From NCBI GenBank assembly GCA_947258945.1, contig CAMYKJ010000022.1, positions 1-7,653 on the forward strand: 7,653 nucleotides of DNA, written 5' to 3'. Both the position numbers and the translations under genes were made by a program. Of this stretch, positions 1-6,428 are shown in pieces. The stretch is from an uncultured Ectothiorhodospiraceae bacterium (GTDB taxonomy: Bacteria; Pseudomonadota; Gammaproteobacteria; UBA9214). Under the pieces are notes generated by a model. The model searched no databases. It was not told the DNA's origin and saw nothing but the letters and a program-made list of their open reading frames with translations. How positions within the stretch are numbered: the stretch's first letter is position 1; every line of letters starts with the position of its first letter.

Positions 1-464
1 GAGGCAACCGTCAGCGCGGTCGGCAGGCCGCGCGCCACTTCCAGCGCGAAGGTCGGGCCGGACACCACGGCGGCCGGGTAGTTTGTGCCGAGTTCCTCTG
101 CCAGCACGTCGCCCATGAACTTGCCGCTGCCCTGTTCGAGTCCCTTGGTGGCCCAGGCGATGCGCGAACCGGTATCGAGCAGGCCGGCGATGCTTTGCAG
201 TACTTCGCGGAAGGCATGGCTGGGCACGACGATCAGCAGGTCGCGGCTGGCGCGGACCGCCGTTGCCAGGTCGGCCTCGATGGACAGACGGTCAGGAAAT
301 TTGATGCCCGGCAGAAAGACGCTGTTTTCGCGGGTGGCGGCCAGCGTGGCCATGGCGTCCGGCTCGTGTCCCCACAACAGGGTGTCCTGCCGGGTCGCCA
401 GCCGAATGGCGAGTGCGGTGCCCCAGGAGCCTGCGCCCAGAACCGTTATGCTGTCATTTGCCAT
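1..464 (-). CDS. gpsA: NAD(P)H-dependent glycerol-3-phosphate dehydrogenase, N-terminal part
   Basis: GpsA reduces dihydroxyacetone phosphate to sn-glycerol 3-phosphate in the cytoplasm, supplying the backbone for phospholipids. The gene runs off the left edge, so only the first 154 residues are visible. They begin MANDSITVLGAGSWGTALA, whose GAGSWG (residues 10-15) is the glycine-rich loop of the Rossmann fold. Further family signatures follow: VPSHAFREVL (80-89), WATKGLE (104-110, with the conserved lysine at 107) and SGPTFALEVARGLPTA (135-150). The ATG at 464 fits the usual GpsA amino end. I see no strong Shine-Dalgarno sequence before it. It lies 42 bases after the secB stop, as in the E. 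coli secB-gpsA pair, so co-transcription is likely. The substrate-binding C-terminal domain lies outside the window. Identification is secure. Confidence 0.95.
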   Translation of the reverse strand, partial: MANDSITVLGAGSWGTALAIRLATRQDTLLWGHEPDAMATLAATRENSVFLPGIKFPDRLSIEADLATAVRASRDLLIVVPSHAFREVLQSIAGLLDTGSRIAWATKGLEQGSGKFMGDVLAEELGTNYPAAVVSGPTFALEVARGLPTALTVA

Positions 465-506
465 AGCGGTGTACGGGGGCAGTGGTCACGGGGGAAATAT
501 CCAGGC

Positions 507-998
507 TCAGGACGATTCGACTTCCTGCTCTGCCGCGTTTTGTTGCGCCCCGTCCAGGCGCTGCTGGTACAGCAACTCGAAATTCAGCGGTGCGAGCAAC
601 AGTTGCGGAAAGCCGCCCTTGCTGACCAGGTCGGACATGGCGGCACAGGCATACGGGTACAGCATGCGCGGGCAGAACACACCGAGCAGGTGGTCAAGCT
701 GTTGCTGGTCCGTACCCTGTAGGGTGAAAATGCCGGCCTGCTGAACCTCGGCCAGGTAGGCGGTCTGTTCACCGACCTTGGTAGTCGCCGTCAGTACCAG
801 CACAACTTCGTACAGGCCTTCGTCGGAGACCTTGGTAACCTTCTGGCCGATGTCGAAATTGAGTTGCGGCTGCCACTCGAGGGTGAAGATGGTCGGTGAG
901 TTCGGTGTTTCAAACGACACATCCTTGAGATAGATCTTTTCCGGCCGCAGTGCCGCCTTGTTTTCTTCGCCGGACGCAGCCGGTTGTTCTTCAGCCAT
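507..998 (-). CDS. secB: Protein-export chaperone SecB
   Basis: SecB is a tetrameric cytoplasmic chaperone that keeps preproteins unfolded and hands them to SecA. The 163-residue product is close to the usual length (155 in E. coli). Family landmarks are IYLKDVSFETPNSP near residues 22-35, EVVLVLTATTKVGEQTAYLAEVQQAGIF in the middle (about 64-91), and CPRMLYPYACAAMSDLV followed by GFPQLLLAPLNFELLY in the C-terminal half. The first 15 or so residues (MAEEQPAASGEENKA) and the last 10 are polar, acidic and poorly conserved, as in other SecB proteins. The ATG at 998 has an AGGA seven bases upstream. It is the third gene of the probable regulator-rhodanese-secB-gpsA operon. In E. coli and many relatives grxC lies directly before it. 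Here only 54 bases separate it from the rhodanese gene. Confidence 0.97.
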   Translation of the reverse strand: MAEEQPAASGEENKAALRPEKIYLKDVSFETPNSPTIFTLEWQPQLNFDIGQKVTKVSDEGLYEVVLVLTATTKVGEQTAYLAEVQQAGIFTLQGTDQQQLDHLLGVFCPRMLYPYACAAMSDLVSKGGFPQLLLAPLNFELLYQQRLDGAQQNAAEQEVESS

Positions 999-1052
999 GG
1001 TGTATTCCTGTGGGTAGCGATGTGACTGGCATGTTAATGCTGCTAAGCAGTA

Positions 1053-1475
1053 TCAGCCGGTTTTTGTCAGCGGCAATTCCGCGCGTTCCCACGCCTGTAC
1101 CCCGCCCTTGAGGTTGTACACCGACTCGAAGCCCTGTTTGCGCAGCTTGCTGCAATACTGCGCTGACTGGTTGCCGCTGCGGCAATAGACGATCACCGGC
1201 CGGTCGCGGTACTTCTCCAGCTTTGCGGTCTTGATGTCGGGCGCATGCAGTGAGTTGACGATATGGCCGTCACGATATTCCTTGTCATTGCGCATATCAA
1301 TCATGATGGCATTGTCGTGGTTCAGCAGGCGTGTGGCCTCACCGGGACCTACCTGGCTGATACCGCTGAATACTTGTCTGAGTTCGCCGCCGATCAGCAT
1401 CGCGAGGATCGCGAACAGCGCGAAGAACAACAGCGTGTGGTTGCCGACAAATTCAGTAAGCTGGCTGATGTCCAT
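1053..1475 (-). CDS. yibN: Membrane-anchored single-domain rhodanese (YibN-like)
   Basis: Rhodaneses move sulfane sulfur through a cysteine persulfide. This 140-residue protein has one N-terminal membrane segment (about residues 14-30, TLLFFALFAILAMLIGG) and a C-terminal rhodanese domain (about 40-137). The domain shows MIDMRNDKEYRDGHIVNSLH (58-77) and the active-site loop VYCRSGNQS, with Cys98 as the expected persulfide-forming residue. GGVQAW near the end is also typical. Another cysteine, Cys108, lies ten residues further on. The topology (short N terminus, then the segment, then the domain) suggests the domain is cytoplasmic, but that is inference. No clear Shine-Dalgarno sequence precedes the ATG at 1475. 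It lies 61 bases after a thiol-sensor-like ArsR gene and 54 bases before secB. The natural sulfur donor and acceptor of YibN proteins are not established, so the substrate is unknown. Confidence 0.92.
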   Translation of the reverse strand: MDISQLTEFVGNHTLLFFALFAILAMLIGGELRQVFSGISQVGPGEATRLLNHDNAIMIDMRNDKEYRDGHIVNSLHAPDIKTAKLEKYRDRPVIVYCRSGNQSAQYCSKLRKQGFESVYNLKGGVQAWERAELPLTKTG

Positions 1476-1536
1476 GTTGTTTTATATTGCCAGGCCGATG
1501 GCTGCAGTATTCACCGGCCCGCTGATCACGTCAGTT

Positions 1537-1851
1537 TCAGGGGCTGGTGCAGAATACCTCGCGCATCATGGCTATCAGCCGCAGCGTGCGCGAATCACCC
1601 ACCCGGTAGTAGACCCGGTTGGCATCCTTGCGTGAGGCGAGGATGCCCTTGTCGCGGAGGATGGCCAGATGCTGGGAGATGTTGCTCTGCGAGGTACCGA
1701 CGCGCTCCACGATATCCTGGACACTGATTTCCTGATCGCCAAGTGTGCACAGGATCTTCAGGCGCAGGGGGTGCGACATCGCCTTGAGCGAGCGCGAGGC
1801 CCGGTCAATGTCTTCCTCGCGGGTAATCAGGGTTTCTTCGATAGCTGACAT
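1537..1851 (-). CDS. ArsR-family winged-helix regulator with SqrR/BigR/YgaV-type cysteine pair
   Basis: This 104-residue protein is a small dimeric ArsR/SmtB-type repressor. MSHPLRLKILCTL (25-37) is the family's first conserved helix. VERVGTSQSNISQHLAILRDKGIL (48-71) is the helix-turn-helix with its recognition helix, and SRKDANRVYYRV (73-84) is the beta wing. It has only two cysteines, Cys35 in the helix after SHPLRL and Cys101 near the end (REVFCTSP), 66 residues apart. In established dithiol sensors of this family (SqrR Cys41/Cys107, BigR Cys42/Cys108, HlyU Cys38/Cys104) the pair has the same spacing and forms a di-, tri- or tetrasulfide that releases DNA. The ELCVC metal motif and the C-terminal histidine/acidic zinc site are not seen. 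The ATG at 1851 has GAGG seven bases upstream. It heads the operon with the rhodanese gene. Family membership is secure; persulfide sensing is inferred. Confidence 0.93.
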   Translation of the reverse strand: MSAIEETLITREEDIDRASRSLKAMSHPLRLKILCTLGDQEISVQDIVERVGTSQSNISQHLAILRDKGILASRKDANRVYYRVGDSRTLRLIAMMREVFCTSP

Positions 1852-1893
1852 CCATATGCCTCGTACGGGTACTCGATACCATAGGTTACTGCA

Positions 1894-1908
1894 TTCATTA
1901 CTAATAAA
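1894..1908. promoter_or_regulatory. Candidate operator: AT-rich dyad
   Basis: TTCATTA and TAATAAA flank a single C, giving arms that pair at six of seven positions. The dyad lies 43 bases before the regulator's start codon and next to the minus-strand TATAGT and plus-strand TACAAT elements. ArsR proteins of the SqrR/BigR group bind AT-rich dyads at their own promoters, so this is a reasonable site for autorepression. Binding is inferred. Confidence 0.4.
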
Positions 1909-1924
1909 CTATACAATAATAAAC
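1902..1924 (+). repeat. Direct repeat TAATAAAC, two copies
   Basis: TAATAAAC occurs at 1902-1909 and again at 1917-1924, with starts 15 bases apart. The first copy makes up the right arm of the neighbouring dyad, so the second could be an extra half-site for the same protein. In AT-rich DNA an 8-base repeat can also arise by chance. Confidence 0.5.
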
Positions 1925-1952
1925 CGTTCCGGGCACCGGTATGTTAAGGTCA

Positions 1953-1969
1953 CGCCGGCCAGACCGGCG
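1953..1969. repeat. Short GC-rich inverted repeat
   Basis: CGCCGG and CCGGCG pair perfectly around a 5-base loop (CCAGA). The repeat lies between the AT-rich island and gpmI, so it could form a small hairpin in the gpmI leader if transcription starts in the island. No T-run follows, so it is not an intrinsic terminator. No function can be assigned. Confidence 0.4.
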
Positions 1970-2042
1970 GCATCAGCCACCGGCAGGCCCGGTTGATGCG
2001 TTGCTTGCGGGAACCAATGACCTGTTTTAGACTCTATCTAAA

Positions 2043-3668
2043 ATGACTGGAGATCAATCCGACAAGTCGAAGGCGAGGCGTGCGGCGCGACCCATGGTGC
2101 TGCTGATCCTGGATGGCTGGGGTTACAGCGAGACACCGGAACACAACGCCATCGCCGCGGCCAGCAAGCCGGTATGGGACCGGCTCTGGGCGCAGTATCC
2201 ACATACACTGATCAGGACCTCGGGTGCGGCCGTCGGCCTGCCGGCCCACCAGATGGGCAATTCCGAGGTCGGTCATCTCAACCTGGGCGCCGGGCGCGTG
2301 GTTTACCAGGAATTCACCCGCGTCAGCCGCGCCATCAAGACCGGTTCGTTTTTCACCAACCTGACACTGACGAATGCGGTCGATGAGGCCAGGGACAACG
2401 GCAAGGCGGTGCATATCCTCGGCCTGCTGTCGCCCGGCGGCGTGCACAGCCACGAAGACCACATTCATGCCATGGTTGAGCTGGCGGTCGAGCGCGGTGC
2501 CGGCAAGGTCTACCTGCATGCCTTCCTCGACGGCCGCGACACGCCGCCACGCAGTGCAGCCCCATCCATCGAGGCGATGGAGGCCGTGTTCAAGGAGCTG
2601 AACAGCGGCCGTTTCGCGTCCATCGTCGGGCGCTACTACGCCATGGACCGCGACCAGCACTGGGAGCGAATTCAGCAGGCCTATGACCTGATCACACTGG
2701 GCGAGGCGGAATATACCGCGGCAAGCGCGCAGGCAGCGCTGGATGCCGCCTATGCGCGCGATGAGAGCGACGAGTTCGTCAAGGCCACCGCCATCGTGCC
2801 GCCGGGCGAGTCACCGGTGAAGATCGAGGACGGTGATGTCGTCGTGTTCATGAACTTCCGATCCGACCGCGCGCGCCAGATTACCCGTCCGTTCATCGAG
2901 GACGACTTCAACGGTTTTACTCCCGAGTCGAAACCGAAGCTCGCCGCCTTCGTCAGCCTGACCGAATACAAGTCCGATTTCGACATCCAGGTCGCCTACC
3001 CGGCCGAGCGTCTGCAGGACGTGTTCGGTGAATACATCGCCCGGCACGGCCTGCGCCAGCTGCGCCTGGCCGAGACCGAAAAATACGCGCATGTCACCTT
3101 CTTCTTCAACGGCGGGATCGAGGAACCGTACGAGGGCGAGGAACGCATCCTGGTCAAGTCGCCGATGGTGGCCACCTATGACCTGCAGCCGGAGATGAGC
3201 GCGCCCGAGGTGACCGATCACCTGGTCGAGGCCATTCAGGGTGGTGTCTACGATGTCATCATCTGTAATTACGCCAACCCCGACATGGTCGGTCATAGCG
3301 GTATTTTCGAGGCGACAGTCAAGGCCATCGAAGCGATTGATACCGAACTCGGCCGCGTACTCGAGGCCATCGAGGCAGTCGGCGGCGAGATGCTGATCAC
3401 CGCCGACCATGGCAACGCCGAGCAGATGCTCGATGAGGAGACCGGCCAGGCGCATACCGCCCATACCAGCAACCTGGTGCCGCTGGTTTACGTGGGCCGG
3501 CCCGCGCAGATGGCTGAACACGGTGCGCTGTCCGACATTGCGCCGAGTATGCTCTACCTGATGAATATGAAATTGCCGCCGGAAATGACCGGCACACCAC
3601 TGGTATCGCTGTTGCCGGACGAGACAGCGACTATCCAGCCGGCCACCAATGTGGAGCTGCATGGCTGA
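2043..3668 (+). CDS. gpmI: 2,3-bisphosphoglycerate-independent phosphoglycerate mutase
   Basis: GpmI interconverts 3- and 2-phosphoglycerate in glycolysis and gluconeogenesis, using two metal ions (usually manganese) and a phosphoserine intermediate. The 541-residue protein has the alkaline-phosphatase-like fold with an inserted transferase domain. LLILDGWGY holds metal ligand Asp24, and [16 protein letters not shown] holds nucleophile Ser74. GVHSHEDH (133-140) and [14 protein letters not shown] mark the inserted domain. NPDMVGHSG (Asp414, His418) and [11 protein letters not shown] (Asp455, His456) supply further metal ligands. E. coli GpmI has 514 residues. The difference is mostly a basic amino end ([10 protein letters not shown]) and a longer tail. 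No Shine-Dalgarno sequence precedes the ATG at 2043. Met18 at 2094 would remove residues that usually precede the first strand, so 2043 is kept. Its last 8 bases overlap envC. Confidence 0.98.
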   Translation: MTGDQSDKSKARRAARPMVLLILDGWGYSETPEHNAIAAASKPVWDRLWAQYPHTLIRTSGAAVGLPAHQMGNSEVGHLNLGAGRVVYQEFTRVSRAIKTGSFFTNLTLTNAVDEARDNGKAVHILGLLSPGGVHSHEDHIHAMVELAVERGAGKVYLHAFLDGRDTPPRSAAPSIEAMEAVFKELNSGRFASIVGRYYAMDRDQHWERIQQAYDLITLGEAEYTAASAQAALDAAYARDESDEFVKATAIVPPGESPVKIEDGDVVVFMNFRSDRARQITRPFIEDDFNGFTPESKPKLAAFVSLTEYKSDFDIQVAYPAERLQDVFGEYIARHGLRQLRLAETEKYAHVTFFFNGGIEEPYEGEERILVKSPMVATYDLQPEMSAPEVTDHLVEAIQGGVYDVIICNYANPDMVGHSGIFEATVKAIEAIDTELGRVLEAIEAVGGEMLITADHGNAEQMLDEETGQAHTAHTSNLVPLVYVGRPAQMAEHGALSDIAPSMLYLMNMKLPPEMTGTPLVSLLPDETATIQPATNVELHG

Positions 3669-4893
3669 AACCCTGCGCATGCGCCACTCCCCTGCACGCC
3701 ACCTGGCGGCTGTATTCCACACCGCACTGCTGGTACTGGCGCTGCTGCTGACAGGATCGATTGCCGCGCCTGCACTCGCTGCAAAAGACACCGAGGTCCG
3801 TGCAAAGGCTGCGCAGCTGGACAAGTTGCGCAAGCGCATCGGTGTGCTCAAGGACGAACTGGAGGATGTGCGCGGCACGCGCGATGCGCGTCAGGCTGCC
3901 CTGGAACGGACCGACAAGGCCATCAGCGGGCTCATCGCGGAACTGCGCATCACACGCACACGTGTCAGCGACGCCGAGCAGCAGCTGGCGGTGCTGGAGC
4001 AGGAACAGCAGGCGGAACGCAGCAAGCTGGCGGCAATGCGTGCACAACTCAAACAGGAGGTGCGCGCGAGCTACATGGCGGGTCGCCAGGAACGGGTCAA
4101 GCTGCTGCTCAACCAGGAAGACCCTGCAGCAGTGGCACGCATGCTGGTCTACCAGGGCTACTTCACGCGCGCGCGCACCGAACGTATACAGGACTTCCGC
4201 GAGACGCTGGCACGGCTCGGGGAACGGGAACAGGTGTTGCTGGAACGGCGCGCCAGCCTCGAGGCATTGTACCGGGAGCAGCAGGCACAATCGGATTCGC
4301 TCACCGGGGAACAGGCGCGCCAGCACCAGCTGCTGGTGGAGATCGAAAAACAGCTCGGCGACAAGACCGACGAGCTGAAATCGTTGCAACAGGACGAGCA
4401 GCGCCTCGGCAAGCTGGTCGAAAAACTGCGGCGCGCGTTGCTGGACGTGCCGCTGGGTGAGCTGGACAAACCACTCAAGTCGCTGAAGGGCAAGCTCAGC
4501 TGGCCGGTCACGGGCCGGGTCACGCGCAATTACGGCGAGAAACTGGGGGTCGGCGATGCGCGTTCACGCGGGCTGACAATCGCGACCCGCGCGGACACCG
4601 ACGTACACGCCATCGCCAAGGGGCGTATCGCCTTCGCCGACTGGCTGCGCGGTTTCGGCCTGCTCATGATCATCGAACACGGCGATGGCTACATGTCGCT
4701 CTATGGCCGCAACAACAGCCTGTACAAGGGGGTCGGCGAGTGGGTGGAGCGTGGCGAGGTGATCGCCGCGGCCGGCAACAGTGGCGGCCAGCGCAACAGC
4801 GCCCTCTACCTGGAATTACGCAGGAACGGCCGCCCCGTCGACCCGCGCAGCTGGTTCCGGGGCAAGCCCCGGGCACGGACAGCCGCCCGCTAA
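3661..4893 (+). CDS. envC: Murein hydrolase activator EnvC (degenerate LytM/M23 protein)
   Basis: EnvC acts in the periplasm at the division site, where FtsEX recruits it and it switches on the amidases AmiA and AmiB. The 410-residue product has a signal peptide (hydrophobic run about 18-35, likely cut after APALA), a long coiled coil (about 45-260, rich in Glu, Gln, Arg and Leu) and a C-terminal LytM domain (about 278-400). The zinc site of active M23 peptidases is lost. HxGxD reads SRGLT (Ser302, Thr306), HxH reads ALY (Ala381, Tyr383), and the histidine of the SLYGH-type motif is Arg350. This matches EnvC and argues against an active endopeptidase. An in-frame ATG at 3649 exists, but 3661 is preferred: GGAG lies four bases upstream and the peptide then has normal length. 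The start overlaps the gpmI stop by 8 bases, suggesting translational coupling. Confidence 0.94.
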   Translation: MAETLRMRHSPARHLAAVFHTALLVLALLLTGSIAAPALAAKDTEVRAKAAQLDKLRKRIGVLKDELEDVRGTRDARQAALERTDKAISGLIAELRITRTRVSDAEQQLAVLEQEQQAERSKLAAMRAQLKQEVRASYMAGRQERVKLLLNQEDPAAVARMLVYQGYFTRARTERIQDFRETLARLGEREQVLLERRASLEALYREQQAQSDSLTGEQARQHQLLVEIEKQLGDKTDELKSLQQDEQRLGKLVEKLRRALLDVPLGELDKPLKSLKGKLSWPVTGRVTRNYGEKLGVGDARSRGLTIATRADTDVHAIAKGRIAFADWLRGFGLLMIIEHGDGYMSLYGRNNSLYKGVGEWVERGEVIAAAGNSGGQRNSALYLELRRNGRPVDPRSWFRGKPRARTAAR

Positions 4894-4940
4894 CATACCG
4901 GCAGGACTGAATTTCATCCTCTTTTCCGGGTCTGATACTG

Positions 4941-4964
4941 TAACGGGCCTGAAAATTCCCGTTA
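4941..4964. repeat. Inverted repeat with 7-base arms
   Basis: TAACGGG (4941-4947) and CCCGTTA (4958-4964) are perfect reverse complements around a 10-base loop that includes AAAATT. No T-run follows on either strand, so it does not look like a Rho-independent terminator. It could be a protein-binding dyad or an RNA hairpin between envC and ctpA that affects relative mRNA levels. Confidence 0.55.
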
Positions 4965-5017
4965 ATCAAGACTTTCCGCAACAAGGCCGATACCGCTGGA
5001 AGCGACGCTGTGATATC

Positions 5018-5029
5018 GTAGATCTCTAC
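5018..5029. repeat. Short inverted repeat over a possible ctpA -10 element
   Basis: GTAGA and TCTAC flank two bases (TC). The right arm overlaps the TACAAT hexamer at 5027-5032, where a bound repressor would block initiation. The arms are only 5 bases long, so chance is a fair alternative. Confidence 0.3.
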
Positions 5030-5097
5030 AATTGCATGGCACCGGAGCGGCGGAAGACGAGCCGACCGCCGGACAGGCATGCACCGGATGGATAATT

Positions 5098-6423
5098 ATG
5101 ATGAAACCCAGATTGCATAGCACACTGCTATTAATAACCGGACTGATGACCGGTGTATTTGTATCGATCGGTCACGGTGTGTTTGCCGAGCGCGATGCCG
5201 CGCGCGCCACGCTGCCGGTCGAAGAACTGCGCACCTTCAGCGACGTCTTCGGGCGCATCAAGAACGACTACGTGGTCGACGTCGACGACAAGGAACTGAT
5301 CGAGAATGCCATCCGCGGCATGCTCTCCGGGCTCGACCCGCACTCGGCCTACCTGGATTCGGAACAGTTCACCGAACTGCAGGTCGGCACCACGGGGCAG
5401 TTCGGTGGCCTGGGTATCGAGGTCGGCATGGAAAACGGTTTCGTGAAAGTGATCGCGCCGATCGACGACACGCCCGCGCAGCGTGCGGGCGTCAAGGCCG
5501 GCGACCTGGTGATCCGGCTCGACGACACACCCGTGAAGGGTATGACGCTCGGCGATGCGGTCAAGATCATGCGCGGCAAACCGGGCACCGACATAATACT
5601 GACCATCGTACGCGAGGGCCTTGATGCGCCGATCAAGGTCAGCATCACGCGCGACATCATCAAGGTGAAGAGCGTCAAGTCGCGCATACTGGAGCCCGGT
5701 TACGGCTACCTGCGGATTTCACAGTTCCAGTCGAAGACTGCGGACAGCCTCGTCGACGCCATCAATAAAATGAAGAAGAAAAACGACGGCCGCCTCGACG
5801 GCCTGGTACTCGACCTGCGCAACAACCCGGGCGGCGTGCTGAACGGTGCAGTGGCCGTCTCCGATGCCTTCCTCACCAAGGGCATGATCGTCTACACCGA
5901 GGGCCGCATTGCCGATTCCAGTCTGCGCTTTAACGCAACGCCGGATGACATCATCGACGGCGCGCCGCTGGTGGTGCTGGTCAACCAGGGTTCCGCCTCG
6001 GCCTCCGAGATCGTTGCGGGCGCCCTGCAGGACCACAAGCGCGCCATCATCATCGGCGCCAAGACCTTCGGCAAGGGATCGGTACAAACCATCCTGCCGC
6101 TCAGCAGCGACTCTGCGCTGAAGCTGACCACGGCGCGCTACTACACCCCGTCCGGTCGTTCCATCCAGGCCGAGGGCATCACGCCGGACATCGAGCTGGA
6201 ACCGCTGGAACTGTCCGCCAAGGAAAAGAGCGACATCACGCCGCTGAAAGAGTCCGACCTGTCGCGCCATCTCGACAACGGCAACGGCAAGGACGAGGAC
6301 GGGGACGAGGAGAACGGCAAGCAGGATGTCGACACCGAGCAACTGCTCAAGGAAGACTACATGCTGTACGAGGCGCTTAACCTGCTCAAGGGCCTGGCAA
6401 TCCTGCAGGCACGCATCCAGTAG
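5098..6423 (+). CDS. ctpA: Carboxyl-terminal processing protease (S41 family, PDZ domain)
   Basis: CtpA-type proteases work in the periplasm. In Pseudomonas aeruginosa the CtpA at the equivalent locus, with its partner LbcA, degrades peptidoglycan hydrolases. The 441-residue product has an N-terminal hydrophobic segment (about 9-24, possible cut after VFA at 30) and the motif GMLSGLDPHSAYLD. A PDZ domain (about 100-180) begins with GGLGIEV and contains AGVKAGD. The S41 catalytic core has GSASASEIVAGAL, where Ser301 is the expected nucleophile. Lys326 in TFGKGSVQ lies 25 residues later, the Ser-Lys spacing of this family. An acidic low-complexity stretch (DNGNGKDEDGDEENG) precedes a helical tail. 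The ATG at 5098 is chosen because a signal sequence follows at once and GGATGGA lies five bases upstream; Met2 at 5101 is equally possible. An in-frame ATG at 5032 would add 22 residues unlike a signal peptide. yibQ starts 5 bases after its stop. Confidence 0.95.
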   Translation: MMKPRLHSTLLLITGLMTGVFVSIGHGVFAERDAARATLPVEELRTFSDVFGRIKNDYVVDVDDKELIENAIRGMLSGLDPHSAYLDSEQFTELQVGTTGQFGGLGIEVGMENGFVKVIAPIDDTPAQRAGVKAGDLVIRLDDTPVKGMTLGDAVKIMRGKPGTDIILTIVREGLDAPIKVSITRDIIKVKSVKSRILEPGYGYLRISQFQSKTADSLVDAINKMKKKNDGRLDGLVLDLRNNPGGVLNGAVAVSDAFLTKGMIVYTEGRIADSSLRFNATPDDIIDGAPLVVLVNQGSASASEIVAGALQDHKRAIIIGAKTFGKGSVQTILPLSSDSALKLTTARYYTPSGRSIQAEGITPDIELEPLELSAKEKSDITPLKESDLSRHLDNGNGKDEDGDEENGKQDVDTEQLLKEDYMLYEALNLLKGLAILQARIQ

Positions 6424-6428
6424 CTGTG

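Larger units (their letters stand above)
1852..2042. promoter_or_regulatory. Divergent control region between the regulator gene and gpmI
   Basis: This 191-base gap separates two gene blocks transcribed away from each other, so it should hold both promoters. Its middle (about 1893-1924) is a sharp AT-rich island. There, TATAGT on the minus strand (1913-1908) and TACAAT on the plus strand (1912-1917) each match five of six bases of the sigma-70 -10 consensus and overlap. No good -35 hexamer stands at the right distance for either, so activation or another sigma factor is possible. The rest (about 1950-2020) is GC-rich and includes a 6-base hairpin. The bases just before gpmI show no ribosome binding site. 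Promoter presence is inferred from the layout; the exact hexamers are tentative. Confidence 0.6.
4894..5097 (+). promoter_or_regulatory. envC-ctpA intergenic region
   Basis: This is the only sizeable gap in the plus-strand block (204 bases). It holds a 7-base inverted repeat (4941-4964) and TACAAT at 5027-5032, which matches five of six -10 bases but has no convincing -35. A 12-base inverted repeat overlaps that hexamer. GGATGGA at 5086-5092 serves as a weak ribosome binding site for ctpA. A separate ctpA promoter is plausible, but readthrough from gpmI-envC cannot be excluded because no intrinsic terminator is visible. Confidence 0.45.

Noticed and set aside
85..744. Long plus-strand open frames opposite gpsA and secB
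   Set aside because: They lie antisense to two clearly recognised genes, have low-complexity Ser/Arg/Cys-rich translations and match no family. They are by-products of GC-rich coding sequence.
1537..1851. The ArsR-family regulator as an arsenic, cadmium or zinc sensor
   Set aside because: It lacks the ELCVC motif and the C-terminal histidine/acidic ligand set, and no metal efflux or arsenate gene lies nearby.
2811..3878. A 355-codon minus-strand open frame across gpmI and the envC start
   Set aside because: It runs antisense to strongly conserved GpmI motifs and shows no recognisable domain. High GC content at third positions explains the lack of stops.
4941..4964. Inverted repeat as a Rho-independent terminator for gpmI-envC
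   Set aside because: No run of T follows the repeat on either strand, so it fails the basic pattern.
5032..5097. Upstream ATG extending ctpA by 22 residues
   Set aside because: The extra residues (MHGTGAAEDEPTAGQAC...) are polar and would bury the signal sequence. The start at 5098 has a nearby GGATGGA and leads directly into the signal.
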